64,000 nucleotides of DNA from Tachypleus tridentatus. Taxonomy: Eukaryota; Arthropoda; Merostomata; Xiphosura; Limulidae. The position numbers and the translations under genes are program-made. The stretch spans positions 160,249,310-160,313,309 of the forward strand of contig NC_134837.1 of assembly GCF_004210375.1 (NCBI RefSeq). Reading direction: 5' to 3'. Below the pieces are notes generated by a model that was not told the origin of the DNA, did not search any database, and saw only the letters and a program-made list of their open reading frames with translations. The first letter of the stretch is position 1. Each line of letters begins with the position of its first letter. This document shows, piece after piece, positions 22,901-28,679 of this stretch.

Positions 22901-24669
22901 CATCAGGAAATAGTTTAATATGATAGTCTGAAATTTGTATATTTTAAAATAATGTTTGAAATATCAAATAAGCCTTAAGTTACCTTCCTGGCTTAAACAG
23001 ATTCACTGAAAATGTCATGACACGCCAAATTATTTCTTATTGCAGATATTTTTGTAAATATATGAGAGAGTTATCTGTGTTAACTGTTCTTAACTTTTAA
23101 CGTATGGACTAAAGGGAAGGCAGCTAATCAACACCCTCATCACAAATTATTTGGATACTCTAAACCAATAGTGTAATCTGACCGCCACTCTTATAACGTT
23201 ATTATAACATGAAAATGTGAAACACAATTGTGCCAAAACAGGACGTAAACCATAGATCTTCTGATTGACAGTGCTGCATCTTAATCACTAGACCATCCTC
23301 AACCTGAAAAAAATACAACAAAAAACCTTTTAAACTGCTGATTTCAGCCATATGATTTTAATTATGATTTTTGTTTTTCTTAAGGCAGAAAAATAAAATG
23401 AATAGTATTTATTTTAATAGTAGTTGTTTTTTCTTCATTACTTTGATACCTTCATTAAACGGAATAATTCTAGTGTTCCTAACATTAAAAAAGCTACACC
23501 TCCAAACAATTAACAAAAAACATTTTAATTGCTGAAAGTAAGTGTTGTATGTAAACGTTTGTTTAGGTGTGTGATTTTATCAAATCTGGAGCCACTCTTA
23601 TCTGGGACAATGAGCAGATGGTGCCATACGCGTATAAAGGAAACCAGTGGGTTGGTTTTGATGATATTAGAAGCGTCAAGACTAAGGTGAGTTGAAAAAG
23701 ACTATCAGTGTTTTGTTTTGAAGACATTAGAAGTTCTAAAGCTAAGGTTTGTTCAAAGTAAGATTAGTATATTGGATTTTCGTGAAAGGGCCTGTTTAAA
23801 CTCAACTGCACTTTTCTTTGAAGCCTATACGTTATGTTGTGTTAACCATGAACAAAACTCATTTGATACCTTATCAAAGTAAAAGATAGTCAAATATAAA
23901 AGTAGCAAACTAAAATGTACGTTTGCCTTGACTGATAAAACAGATCCAGTGGCTAAAGCAAGCTGGCTTTGGTGGAGTGATGATTTGGTCCTTGGATTTA
24001 GATGATTTCCTTGGTTCTTGCATGGGACATCCTTATCCTCTCTTAAAGACAGTGAAAAATGAACTGAGAGGATATATGGTAGCCAACCTGGAGGTTTTGG
24101 ATAGTAGACTTTATAACCCTCTTGGTAAGTTGTTTGATTGGTGCTTTTACACATTGTTAAGTTTTTATTAATTTATAGATTACACTGAAAAACACCGAGT
24201 ATGGGTTTGAGGTCAAAATCCATAAATACTTTTTATGTTTAATTCAATTATATAATACTCATTCTAATAATTAATTGATACGAGTATGATCGAGCTGAAA
24301 GGTATAAATTTCAGGGATATTTTTGTTAAATAGGGTTCGTTATTTGATAAAAGATATTTCATATGTCTAAACATCCATAATTCTCAAAATTAAAGGATTT
24401 ACAATGTTAGTTTCAAAATGGTATTGAATTAAAGGATTAGAGGCTTTAAAACTTTGAGCAATTTCCTTTCAGGAGAAAGAGAATTAGTTTGTGAAGAACA
24501 AGATGGGACCATCTATTACCATCAAGACAAAAAAGATTGTTCAAAGTATTATATTTGCCACAATCAGCAGCTTCATCACATGTCATGCCCAGCGAATCTG
24601 GTTTTCAACCTTGATGTTAACCTCTGCGACTGGCCAGAAAATGTGAAATCATGTCTATCAAAGACATGA
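1944..24669 (+). CDS. Secreted two-domain chitinase (GH18-GH18-CBM14), 16 coding exons
   Basis: Endo-acting GH18 chitinases hydrolyse beta-1,4 links of chitin, and CBM14 (peritrophin-A) binds it. Exons: 1944-1995, 5356-5616, 5884-6062, 6874-6998, 9497-9620, 10021-10206, 11958-12077, 12385-12661, 12879-13185, 14677-14800, 20064-20188, 20766-20889, 21410-21595, 23567-23686, 23944-24124, 24473-24669. All junctions are GT-AG and phases match; the sum is 2688 nt, or 895 residues plus TGA. Residues 1-17 are a signal peptide. GH18-1 spans about 24-385, with DGLELDWE at 141-148 (acid E148), MTYDFHG at 214-220 and W364. GH18-2 spans about 446-805, with DGLNVDWE at 562-569 (acid E569), MTYDFHG at 635-641 and W785. 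CBM14 has six cysteines between C837 and C891. The Ser/Thr-rich linker lies at 390-440. Two GH18 plus one CBM14 resembles insect Cht7 (group III), but here a cleavable signal replaces the membrane anchor. The family call is firm; orthology is open. Confidence 0.95.
2321..2668. repeat. Inverted pair of SINE-A fragments (large hairpin)
   Basis: Left arm 2321-2466 is a minus-strand 3' part of SINE-A; right arm 2510-2668 is a plus-strand 3' part of the same family. They are tail-outward around a loop of about 45 bp, so the arms can pair over roughly 145 bp. The pair lies in chitinase intron 1. Confidence 0.85.
2764..2860 (-). repeat. SINE-A fragment, old
   Basis: Diverged copy of the SINE-A middle region (agagggaaggtaactagtca and accaacgaaaagtgtaac), recognisable only by comparison with younger copies. 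Confidence 0.6.
3264..3302 (+). repeat. Short SINE tail fragment
   Basis: Contains gctgctttgtgccataaaac followed by accaaatcaacc, resembling the 3' tail of a SINE subfamily. A similar tail lies at 29103-29161. Confidence 0.35.
3394..4385 (-). mobile_element. Tc1-type DNA transposon (Tc1/mariner), inactivated
   Basis: A ~990 bp element in chitinase intron 1. Terminal inverted repeats of about 25 bp are visible: cccttgtgcaaattaattga from 3396 and its near-perfect complement ending at 4383. The minus strand encodes Tc1 transposase parts. The flanking TA duplication is no longer clear, so the copy is not recent. Confidence 0.9.
3408..4131 (-). pseudogene. Tc1 transposase relic (DD34E)
   Basis: The minus strand holds transposase blocks in two frames. 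The upstream block (3889-4131) has [16 protein letters not shown] with the first catalytic Asp. The block before 3760 reads [17 protein letters not shown] (second Asp; the usual His after it is lost). The downstream block has [16 protein letters not shown] with the catalytic Glu. Exactly 34 residues separate the second Asp and the Glu, the Tc1 spacing. A frameshift between about 3760 and 3890 and loss of the N-terminal DNA-binding part make it non-functional. Confidence 0.88.
4386..5355. other. Rest of chitinase intron 1; nothing recognised
   Basis: AT-rich intron sequence. Short open frames on the minus strand (4874-5255) show no family similarity that I recognise. Confidence 0.4.
5356..5616 (+). 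CDS. Chitinase exon 2: start of GH18 domain 1
   Basis: Encodes the first strand [14 protein letters not shown] and the second conserved block [11 protein letters not shown], both typical of the start of a GH18 barrel. It ends with KVLLAV and a phase 1 donor (ctgttg/gtaaga) in the middle of the conserved xxGGW motif. Confidence 0.93.
5884..6062 (+). CDS. Chitinase exon 3: catalytic motif of domain 1
   Basis: Completes the GGW substrate-binding motif and carries [11 protein letters not shown]. The catalytic acid is E148 with D146 beside it. The position two before D146, usually Asp, is Glu here (E144). The exon ends at phase 0 before gtgagt. Confidence 0.93.
6106..6866. repeat. 29-bp minisatellite filling chitinase intron 3
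   Basis: About 26 head-to-tail copies of a 29-bp unit (gatatagcttgacaaacaca + gaaatatgt) with a few alternating variants (gac/gat, cac/cag/cgg). It begins about 45 bp after the exon 3 donor and runs into the exon 4 acceptor, so the intron is almost pure repeat. Because 29 is not a multiple of 3 and the minus strand of the unit has no stop in any frame, all three minus frames stay open for 230-300 codons; these are not genes. Confidence 0.95.
6874..6998 (+). CDS. Chitinase exon 4
   Basis: Encodes [20 protein letters not shown] and the conserved TAAVSP block, then YDVPTMI before a phase 2 donor. The 3' splice site (tatgcag) directly follows the 29-bp minisatellite. Its length (125 nt) equals that of exon 11. 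Confidence 0.92.
7211..7481 (-). repeat. SINE-A, near full length
   Basis: tRNA-derived SINE on the minus strand with tail at 7211 and tRNA head (ccgggcc complement) at 7481. B box gaatttgaacccgcg (complement of GGTTCAAATTC) and the CTCGTAA anticodon-loop equivalent are visible. Lies in chitinase intron 4. Confidence 0.85.
7482..9496. other. Rest of chitinase intron 4; only a SINE scrap seen
   Basis: AT-rich intron. The only feature recognised is the SINE-A tail at 8748-8797; open frames near 7876 and 8368 are short and unlike known families. Confidence 0.4.
8748..8797 (+). repeat. SINE-A 3' fragment
   Basis: Just the last ~50 bp of SINE-A (gcagatagccctcgagtagc ... cgaaattcaaaacaaacaaa). 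Confidence 0.7.
9497..9620 (+). CDS. Chitinase exon 5: MTYDFHG block of domain 1
   Basis: Encodes [17 protein letters not shown], the conserved GH18 motif whose Tyr-Asp pair orients the substrate, followed by TGHHSPLYP. Its length (124 nt) equals that of exon 12. The donor is tgtg/gtacgt. Confidence 0.93.
9785..9961. repeat. AT-rich tandem repeat, ~26-bp unit
   Basis: About seven copies of a unit built from atagaaataataaataaata + aataat with varying numbers of AAAT steps, in chitinase intron 5, ending 60 bp before exon 6. Confidence 0.85.
10021..10206 (+). CDS. Chitinase exon 6
   Basis: Encodes [14 protein letters not shown], the YGRSFTL barrel strand common to arthropod and vertebrate chitinases, then [19 protein letters not shown] from the alpha+beta insertion. 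Its length (186 nt) equals that of exon 13, and it sits at phase 0 on both sides. Confidence 0.94.
10508..10630 (+). repeat. SINE-B copy (short tRNA-derived SINE)
   Basis: Second SINE family of ~120 bp: head with tagtacagcggtatgtctcc, B box ggggttcgatttccctg, body gcagatagccctatgtggct, A-rich tail with cacaaacac. In chitinase intron 6. Confidence 0.75.
10631..11957. other. Rest of chitinase intron 6
   Basis: No gene recognised. A locally GC-richer patch at about 11160-11340 contains ggctatataagccagtgagc, a TATA-like context that stands out from the AT-rich intron; see findings. Confidence 0.35.
11958..12077 (+). CDS. Chitinase exon 7
   Basis: Encodes [20 protein letters not shown] and then [11 protein letters not shown], matching the conserved W-IGFDD(xxS) region near the end of the barrel. 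Its length (120 nt) equals that of exon 14. Confidence 0.93.
12385..12661 (+). CDS. Chitinase exon 8: end of domain 1 and linker
   Basis: Encodes the last barrel strand [16 protein letters not shown], with W364 at the floor of the active site, then a Ser/Thr/Glu-rich linker of about 50 residues that joins the two catalytic domains. It ends at phase 1 (ctag/gtaacc). A copy of the donor lies 33 bp downstream; see findings. Confidence 0.92.
12662..12727 (+). repeat. 33-bp tandem duplication of the exon 8 splice donor
   Basis: Two identical copies of a 33-bp unit starting gtaaccagtattatcatgtt (12662-12694 and 12695-12727). The first copy begins at the exon 8 donor, so the donor GTAACC is present twice. 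Confidence 0.9.
12879..13185 (+). CDS. Chitinase exon 9: start of GH18 domain 2
   Basis: Encodes [27 protein letters not shown] and [10 protein letters not shown] in one uninterrupted exon. Domain 1 has an intron inside the GGW motif; domain 2 lacks it and instead splits 17 residues later, at LYR, phase 2. Confidence 0.93.
13398..13666 (+). repeat. SINE-A, full length but diverged
   Basis: Plus-strand copy in chitinase intron 9 with altered tRNA head and well preserved body (atgctcgccctttcagtggt ... gcgcagatagctctcatgta). An open frame across it (13554-13796) is an artefact. Confidence 0.75.
14069..14337 (-). repeat. SINE-A, full length
   Basis: Minus-strand copy with tail at 14069 and head ending ccgggcc at 14337, in chitinase intron 9. 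Confidence 0.85.
14677..14800 (+). CDS. Chitinase exon 10: catalytic motif of domain 2
   Basis: Encodes [20 protein letters not shown] and DWEFPRG. The catalytic acid is E569 with D567. The usual Asp two before D567 is Asn (N565). Confidence 0.93.
14801..16151. other. First part of chitinase intron 10; one SINE-B
   Basis: No coding sequence recognised. Open frames at 15150-15508 are short and featureless. At 16015-16140 a phrase of the type 'ttcaccgccttgctaaacgc' recurs three times, a small local tandem duplication. Confidence 0.4.
15824..15942 (-). repeat. SINE-B copy
   Basis: Minus-strand copy: GT-rich tail complement, aagccacattgggctatctg, B-box complement gaattgaacctc, and head ending cttaccgctgtacaggcgg. 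Confidence 0.75.
16160..19103 (-). mobile_element. hAT DNA transposon (Charlie/ZBED5-like), nearly intact
   Basis: A 2944-bp element in chitinase intron 10. Ends are inverted: CAGTGGTTCCCAAAC at 16160 and GTTTGGGAACCACTG ending at 19103. A perfect 8-bp target duplication gtctatga flanks it (16152-16159 and 19104-19111), which is diagnostic of hAT. The minus strand encodes an almost complete transposase. A clean duplication and near-intact frame argue for a fairly recent insertion. Confidence 0.95.
16412..18486 (-). pseudogene. hAT transposase with BED zinc finger, one in-frame stop
   Basis: Start chosen at [11 protein letters not shown] (18486). Exon 1 (17770-18486) has a BED-type finger (CVVCHKVL ... 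HLQKCHP) and [10 protein letters not shown] with the first catalytic Asp. A likely 275-bp intron (17495-17769; donor CAG/GTAGGG, acceptor aatctag) joins exon 2 at [12 protein letters not shown], which holds the second Asp. The end has [10 protein letters not shown] and RTRLNVAND, the hAT dimerisation region. About 599 codons. A single TGA after KWITM (16694-16696) interrupts an otherwise open frame, so the copy as sequenced would be truncated by about 94 residues. The alternative is a gene domesticated from hAT, but the ends and target duplication show a plain transposon copy. Confidence 0.88.
19482..19693. repeat. 53-bp tandem repeat, four copies
   Basis: The phrase cactgtgtttgtcagctagt recurs at exact 53-bp steps (gtgtttg at 19508, 19561, 19614, 19667) with modest divergence. 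In chitinase intron 10, downstream of the hAT copy. An open frame through it is a repeat artefact. Confidence 0.9.
20064..20188 (+). CDS. Chitinase exon 11
   Basis: Encodes [20 protein letters not shown] and [20 protein letters not shown], the counterpart of exon 4 with the same length (125 nt) and phases (0 in, 2 out). It lies after the 5.3 kb intron that holds the hAT transposon and the 53-bp repeat. Confidence 0.93.
20554..20660 (+). repeat. Possible SINE-B copy, degraded
   Basis: The order gtctcagtggtaagtctgag, tataactctaacattttgga, ttcattcctgtgg follows the head of SINE-B, but the body is unclear. Confidence 0.4.
20766..20889 (+). CDS. Chitinase exon 12: MTYDFHG block of domain 2
   Basis: Encodes [17 protein letters not shown] and VGHNSPLH, the counterpart of exon 5 with identical length (124 nt) and phases. 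Confidence 0.93.
21410..21595 (+). CDS. Chitinase exon 13
   Basis: Encodes [17 protein letters not shown] and [20 protein letters not shown], the counterpart of exon 6 (186 nt). The acceptor is tctttaaag, which is weak but gives the only frame that matches domain 1. Confidence 0.92.
21937..22090 (-). repeat. SINE-A, 5'-truncated, with target duplication
   Basis: Minus-strand copy lacking the tRNA head. The 10-bp sequence agacaacatt flanks it on both sides, so it inserted already truncated. In chitinase intron 13. Confidence 0.85.
23060..23303 (-). repeat. Old SINE related to SINE-A
   Basis: Minus-strand copy with shared body (actaaagggaaggcagctaa) but a different head (cttaatcactagaccatcct), so probably another subfamily with a different tRNA part. 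Confidence 0.6.
23567..23686 (+). CDS. Chitinase exon 14
   Basis: Encodes [20 protein letters not shown] and [11 protein letters not shown], the counterpart of exon 7 (120 nt). Confidence 0.93.
23944..24124 (+). CDS. Chitinase exon 15: end of domain 2
   Basis: Encodes [19 protein letters not shown], with W785 on the active-site floor, then [13 protein letters not shown] and a short spacer. It ends at phase 1 (cttg/gtaagt). Confidence 0.93.
24473..24669 (+). CDS. Chitinase exon 16: CBM14 chitin-binding domain and stop
   Basis: Encodes a peritrophin-A type domain with six cysteines ([36 protein letters not shown]) and the usual Tyr/Trp positions, then stops at TGA four residues after the last cysteine. 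A candidate AATAAA lies at 25161, about 490 bp downstream. Confidence 0.95.
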
Positions 24670-25399
24670 GAAGTTCAACAGTTTTATTTACTTTTATTTG
24701 AAACTTGAATGTATTAACATCTTCAGGGATGGAACTCTGTATATAATGGTAACCAAAGATATTTTATGAGTTTTTATTTGTAATTTCATGACAATTCGTC
24801 CCATTTCTTGATATAGTTACAATATTAGTAAAAACTGTTATTTTAAAAAGAGGGAATAGGGATCGTCAAAAAAGTACAAAACAGGTTAAATCAAAATGCA
24901 AATATTATATTTTCAAGCATGACTACAGTACTTATAAATGTTAGTGGAGTCAAAATAATGATTATAAGTTTGAGGAAATAATGTAGAGACTATTTCTAAT
25001 TTCGTTTGTTTACTTTTTGGAGTTCATATGGTTCATAGGTGTGAAAATATAATCTACGTATTTTAAGTCTATTAGCTTATGTATTTTTTTTCCCTTACCC
25101 TCTTCTAAATGAATATTTTTTATTAATCTTGTTTCTTAATTTTTATGTCCATTTATGGAGAATAAATTTCAAGCTACATACGTGCAAATGTGTTCAATTG
25201 AATGTTGCATATTTTTCAACACTTTACTTACATTGGCTTTTTCTCCACCTAACCACCAGACTGAACTTATTCAAAATATATAACAAATGTGCAGCAAAGA
25301 TTAAAAACACTTACATGTATATAATTCCAACAAACAAAATATCAGTTATTTTCAAAGGACAATGTTGAAGGCAAAGATTGTATCACCACAGATTTAAAT

Positions 25400-25611
25400 G
25401 TTTGTTTTGAATTTCGCACAAAGCTACTCGAGGGCTATCTGTGCTAGCCGTCCCTAATTTAGCAGTGTAAGACTAGAGGAAAGGTAGCTAGTCATCACCA
25501 CCCACCGCCAACTCTTGGGCTACTCTTTTACCACCGAATAGTGGGATTGACCGTCACATTATAACGCCCCCACGGCTGGGAGAGTGAGCATGTTTGGCAC
25601 GAAGAGGATGC
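25400..25611 (-). repeat. SINE-A, 5'-truncated, with 11-bp target duplication
   Basis: Minus-strand copy; cacagatttaa occurs at 25387-25397 and 25613-25623. The tRNA head is missing, as in the 21937 copy. Confidence 0.87.
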
Positions 25612-26502
25612 GCACAGATTTAATGACCAGCTTCTATCAATATCACGATGTAATGCAGCAAAAGGAGAACAGTAAAGAGTCATCTCATCAGAACAGAATA
25701 ATGTTTATTTTAAGATAATACAATGTAAATAGATGCAGTAATATGCTTATCTCGTAAAGTATATTTTGTATGCATTATTTGTGTCATCTTATCTTAGCAA
25801 ACACTTGTCAACAGCACTACCTTGAAGAACAAATATAAGTATCGTGTCACTTATCGATTACATTTAGAAAAGCTGCTTTAACACCAATTATTTAAAAATA
25901 GAAATAGCTACATACGTATGTTATGGTAATAAATACTGAACACACTCATGATTACAGGGAAGTATAAGAAAGAATAGAAAGAATCACCACCAGTGTATAA
26001 GTAGGATAATTTATTATGATAATTGTTCACTGTTAAAAGCTTACTGAAATATAGTAATGATGAACAACTGCGAATTGAGTAATGATATGCAACAGTAGCA
26101 TCGAAAACCTTTCACGTGGAAGTTTACAACTAAGGTGCTAGAAAACGTACGAGGTGTAGTTTCTAACTAATGCGCACTTTAGGAAAACATCGGACTTTTT
26201 GATGATGGAAGGTGTAGGACTTAGAAAACTTTACAGTATGACAGAATTGGGGAGGTGTAATTAAGTTTTAAACTTTTGTACGACGCCACACTACGTTAGA
26301 TATTAGTTGTAATCATTTTATAGTGGAATCAGAATAGAAATTTTTAGTTTGAGAAAACTCTAAGCAGTGAATCTCCAACCTTTTTCGTGATCCGTATTCG
26401 TAGATTTTACATTATCATGTGTGTTGTTATTTTTATTGTACAGCAATTGGCAATATATGTCTAGAGTAAGACATAACCCTCAGCATTTTACCAGTTGAAA
26501 TG

Positions 26503-26630
26503 CAAACATGCTCGTCCATTCAGCCGTGATGGCTTTACAAAGTCACTGTCAATCCCACTATTCGTTGGTAAAAAAGAGTTGGCGGTGAGTGGTGATGACT
26601 AGTTGCCTTTTCTCTAGTCTTACACTGCTA
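26503..26630 (+). repeat. SINE-A internal fragment
   Basis: Plus-strand middle part from atgctcgtcc to tcttacactgcta, cut off exactly where a second copy starts. Confidence 0.75.
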
Positions 26631-26885
26631 TACGAGGAATGGCAGATGGTTAGAGCATTTGACTCGTAATCTGAGGGTCGCGGGTTCGATTCCCGTCACA
26701 TCAAACATGCTCGCCCTTTCAGCCATGGGGGCGTTATAATTTTACGGTCAATCTTACTATTCGTTGGTAAAAGAGTTGTCGGTGGGTGGTAATGACAAGC
26801 TGCCTTCCCTCTAGTCTTACTCTACTAAATTAGGGACGGCTAGCGTAGATAGCCCTCTTGTAGCTTTGCACGAAATTCATAAAAG
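26631..26885 (+). repeat. SINE-A, full length, abutting or inserted in another copy
   Basis: Plus-strand copy with head tggcagatggttagagcatt, B box gggttcgattcccgtc and tail ending cacgaaattcataaaag. It takes over inside the 3' part of the upstream copy. Confidence 0.8.
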
Positions 26886-28004
26886 AAAAATAAAGAAAAA
26901 GTCACCAGCTATCCAATAAAAAAGCTACAATTTTTAAGAAGTATGTGGATGTTGTTCTGATGCATCACTTTCTATTAATCGATAATTTCTAGAAATATGT
27001 TCGTAACTTTTTCATGTTAGTTATACGTCGTGAGGAAAATCACAATCGAAATGTAAACATTTTATAAACGTGATAAATGATAGTATCGGCGCTAGATGGG
27101 GGAAGGAAGGCAAAAAAGACATTTGCCCACTCAGAATATTCAAAGGGATTGAAAAATTCAGTCAAAATTACAAAATATGTAGCTATGCCAAAATATGTTG
27201 AGTTATTTTATTAACTAAAAGGGGGTAGCACTCAGTGCCACTCCCCACGCCCATAACAATGAAACCATAGAACCGCACCTCGTAAATGTAAATCATTTTT
27301 GTTTCATGGAACCATTAAAACTTTAATTTCTATTTAACTTTATAGAAAAATATGTTATTGCATTGTCAGAAGCTAGTTTTATTCATTTTTACTACATTAA
27401 AAGTAATAACGTGTGCGAATTCAGACACTGATCTTATCTGGAAAGCTTTGTAAGCTGAGTGTTTTTTAGTTTAATTGGCCATAACTTTTCCTTCATGATG
27501 CCAAAAAAACACGTAGGTTCAAGATGTCTTTATGTGAAATGATTATAACCCGAGCGATTTCGAATAGTGGACCTATCTTTATCGGGGCCAAACTCCACAA
27601 ATCGGTTCTGTAAGGTTAATAGATATACCTGTATTTTAAGAACACTTTTTGCAGAAATACATAACATATAAACAAATACTTAATGTTAAACTTTCAGTTT
27701 TACCACAATCAATAAAACTCTTAGCGTAGCCACGCGTTGAACTTATGGCACATTTATTTTACTTAGAACAATATAACCGTGTGTTTGATTTCGGGAAGAA
27801 CGTCGGCCAATTTCTTTATCTTCCTCCAAATCTCAATACAGTAAATTACCTCTCTGTGGTAACTGATTCTTCTATCTCGAGGCAAAAGTTTAGTTTGAAA
27901 GTTTTTTACATTAACAATTAACTTTTTAACAAGATGCCAATGTACCTACGTGTAACATACCGAAGTAATTTAAATATTTAGAGAAACGAAAAATTATGAC
28001 ACGA

Positions 28005-28679
28005 CTAATGATGGTTACTTTTAATGAACCGTTTGTTTTCGTAGTTGTCCCGTAGAAATGATGTTTTGAAGACTGGTCTAATTAGCTCCTCTTGAACATT
28101 TATATCATCTTGGCAAGATGATGGAGAGTGCAAGTAGAGAGAAAATGAACGTTTTGATATGAAACGAACATCGGATGAATTAGAGACGATAGATTGTCTC
28201 TCAGAATCTCTTATACATTTAGATAAAGCAGCATTTCTTCCATACTCGTATGTACCAGTTATTCCAGTAGTTTTAAAACAGGAACCATTATTAACACCTG
28301 TCATTACCGAACTCCGATTAACATTATCAAAGCACTGCGTGGAAGGAGTTGTAAACTGATAAGTAGGTTTTTTTTCTAGAGAGGTGTTGTAGTTAAAGAT
28401 TGGGACTGGATGAATGTTCTTTGTAACTTTCAACGTGTTATCGCTTTTTGCGTAGTTTGAACTTAAGCAGTATTTTTCTTGAGGTGAATTGTCTACTGTT
28501 ACAGGATGTGGAAGCTTAGGAACTGCTTGCAAGTTTTTCTTGGAAGAGAATAACGTGGGTACATCAATTAGAATTTTATCGTTGTCTGGATGGCCACATT
28601 CAATGATATCCACAGAATATTGATGTGGTGATTTTATCTCTGTACAATAGCTTTCAGATATTTCAGTCATGTCCAGCTT
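28005..28679 (-). CDS. FH3 gene exon 9: C-terminal tail and stop
   Basis: 224 residues from KLDMTEISESYC to FIKSNHH, then TAG. The tail is rich in Ser, Asn and Thr with no domain that I recognise; no polyproline FH1 and no FH2. Acceptor atatttgacag. A possible donor (AAAA/GTAACC) sits about 14 bp before the stop, so a longer isoform cannot be excluded, but no FH2 exon is seen downstream in the window. Confidence 0.72.
   Translation of the reverse strand, partial: KLDMTEISESYCTEIKSPHQYSVDIIECGHPDNDKILIDVPTLFSSKKNLQAVPKLPHPVTVDNSPQEKYCLSSNYAKSDNTLKVTKNIHPVPIFNYNTSLEKKPTYQFTTPSTQCFDNVNRSSVMTGVNNGSCFKTTGITGTYEYGRNAALSKCIRDSERQSIVSNSSDVRFISKRSFSLYLHSPSSCQDDINVQEELIRPVFKTSFLRDNYENKRFIKSNHH

Larger units (their letters stand above)
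24670..28004. other. Intergenic region between convergent genes
   Basis: Contains the presumed chitinase 3' UTR (candidate AATAAA at 25161-25166), three SINE-A copies and, on the minus strand, a candidate poly(A) signal for the FH3 gene (AATAAA as tttatt at 27753-27758). The rest is AT-rich and shows no gene. Confidence 0.5.

Noticed and set aside
26635-26710. tRNA-like sequences with B boxes (also at 32341, 34588, 40406, 61021 and others)
   Set aside because: Each continues directly into the SINE-A body and tail and lacks a sound acceptor stem; they are SINE heads, not tRNA genes.
24670-28004. Missing FH1-FH2 exons of the formin-like gene on the minus strand
   Set aside because: No polyproline stretch or FH2-like text found on the minus strand here; the region is non-coding and SINE-bearing.
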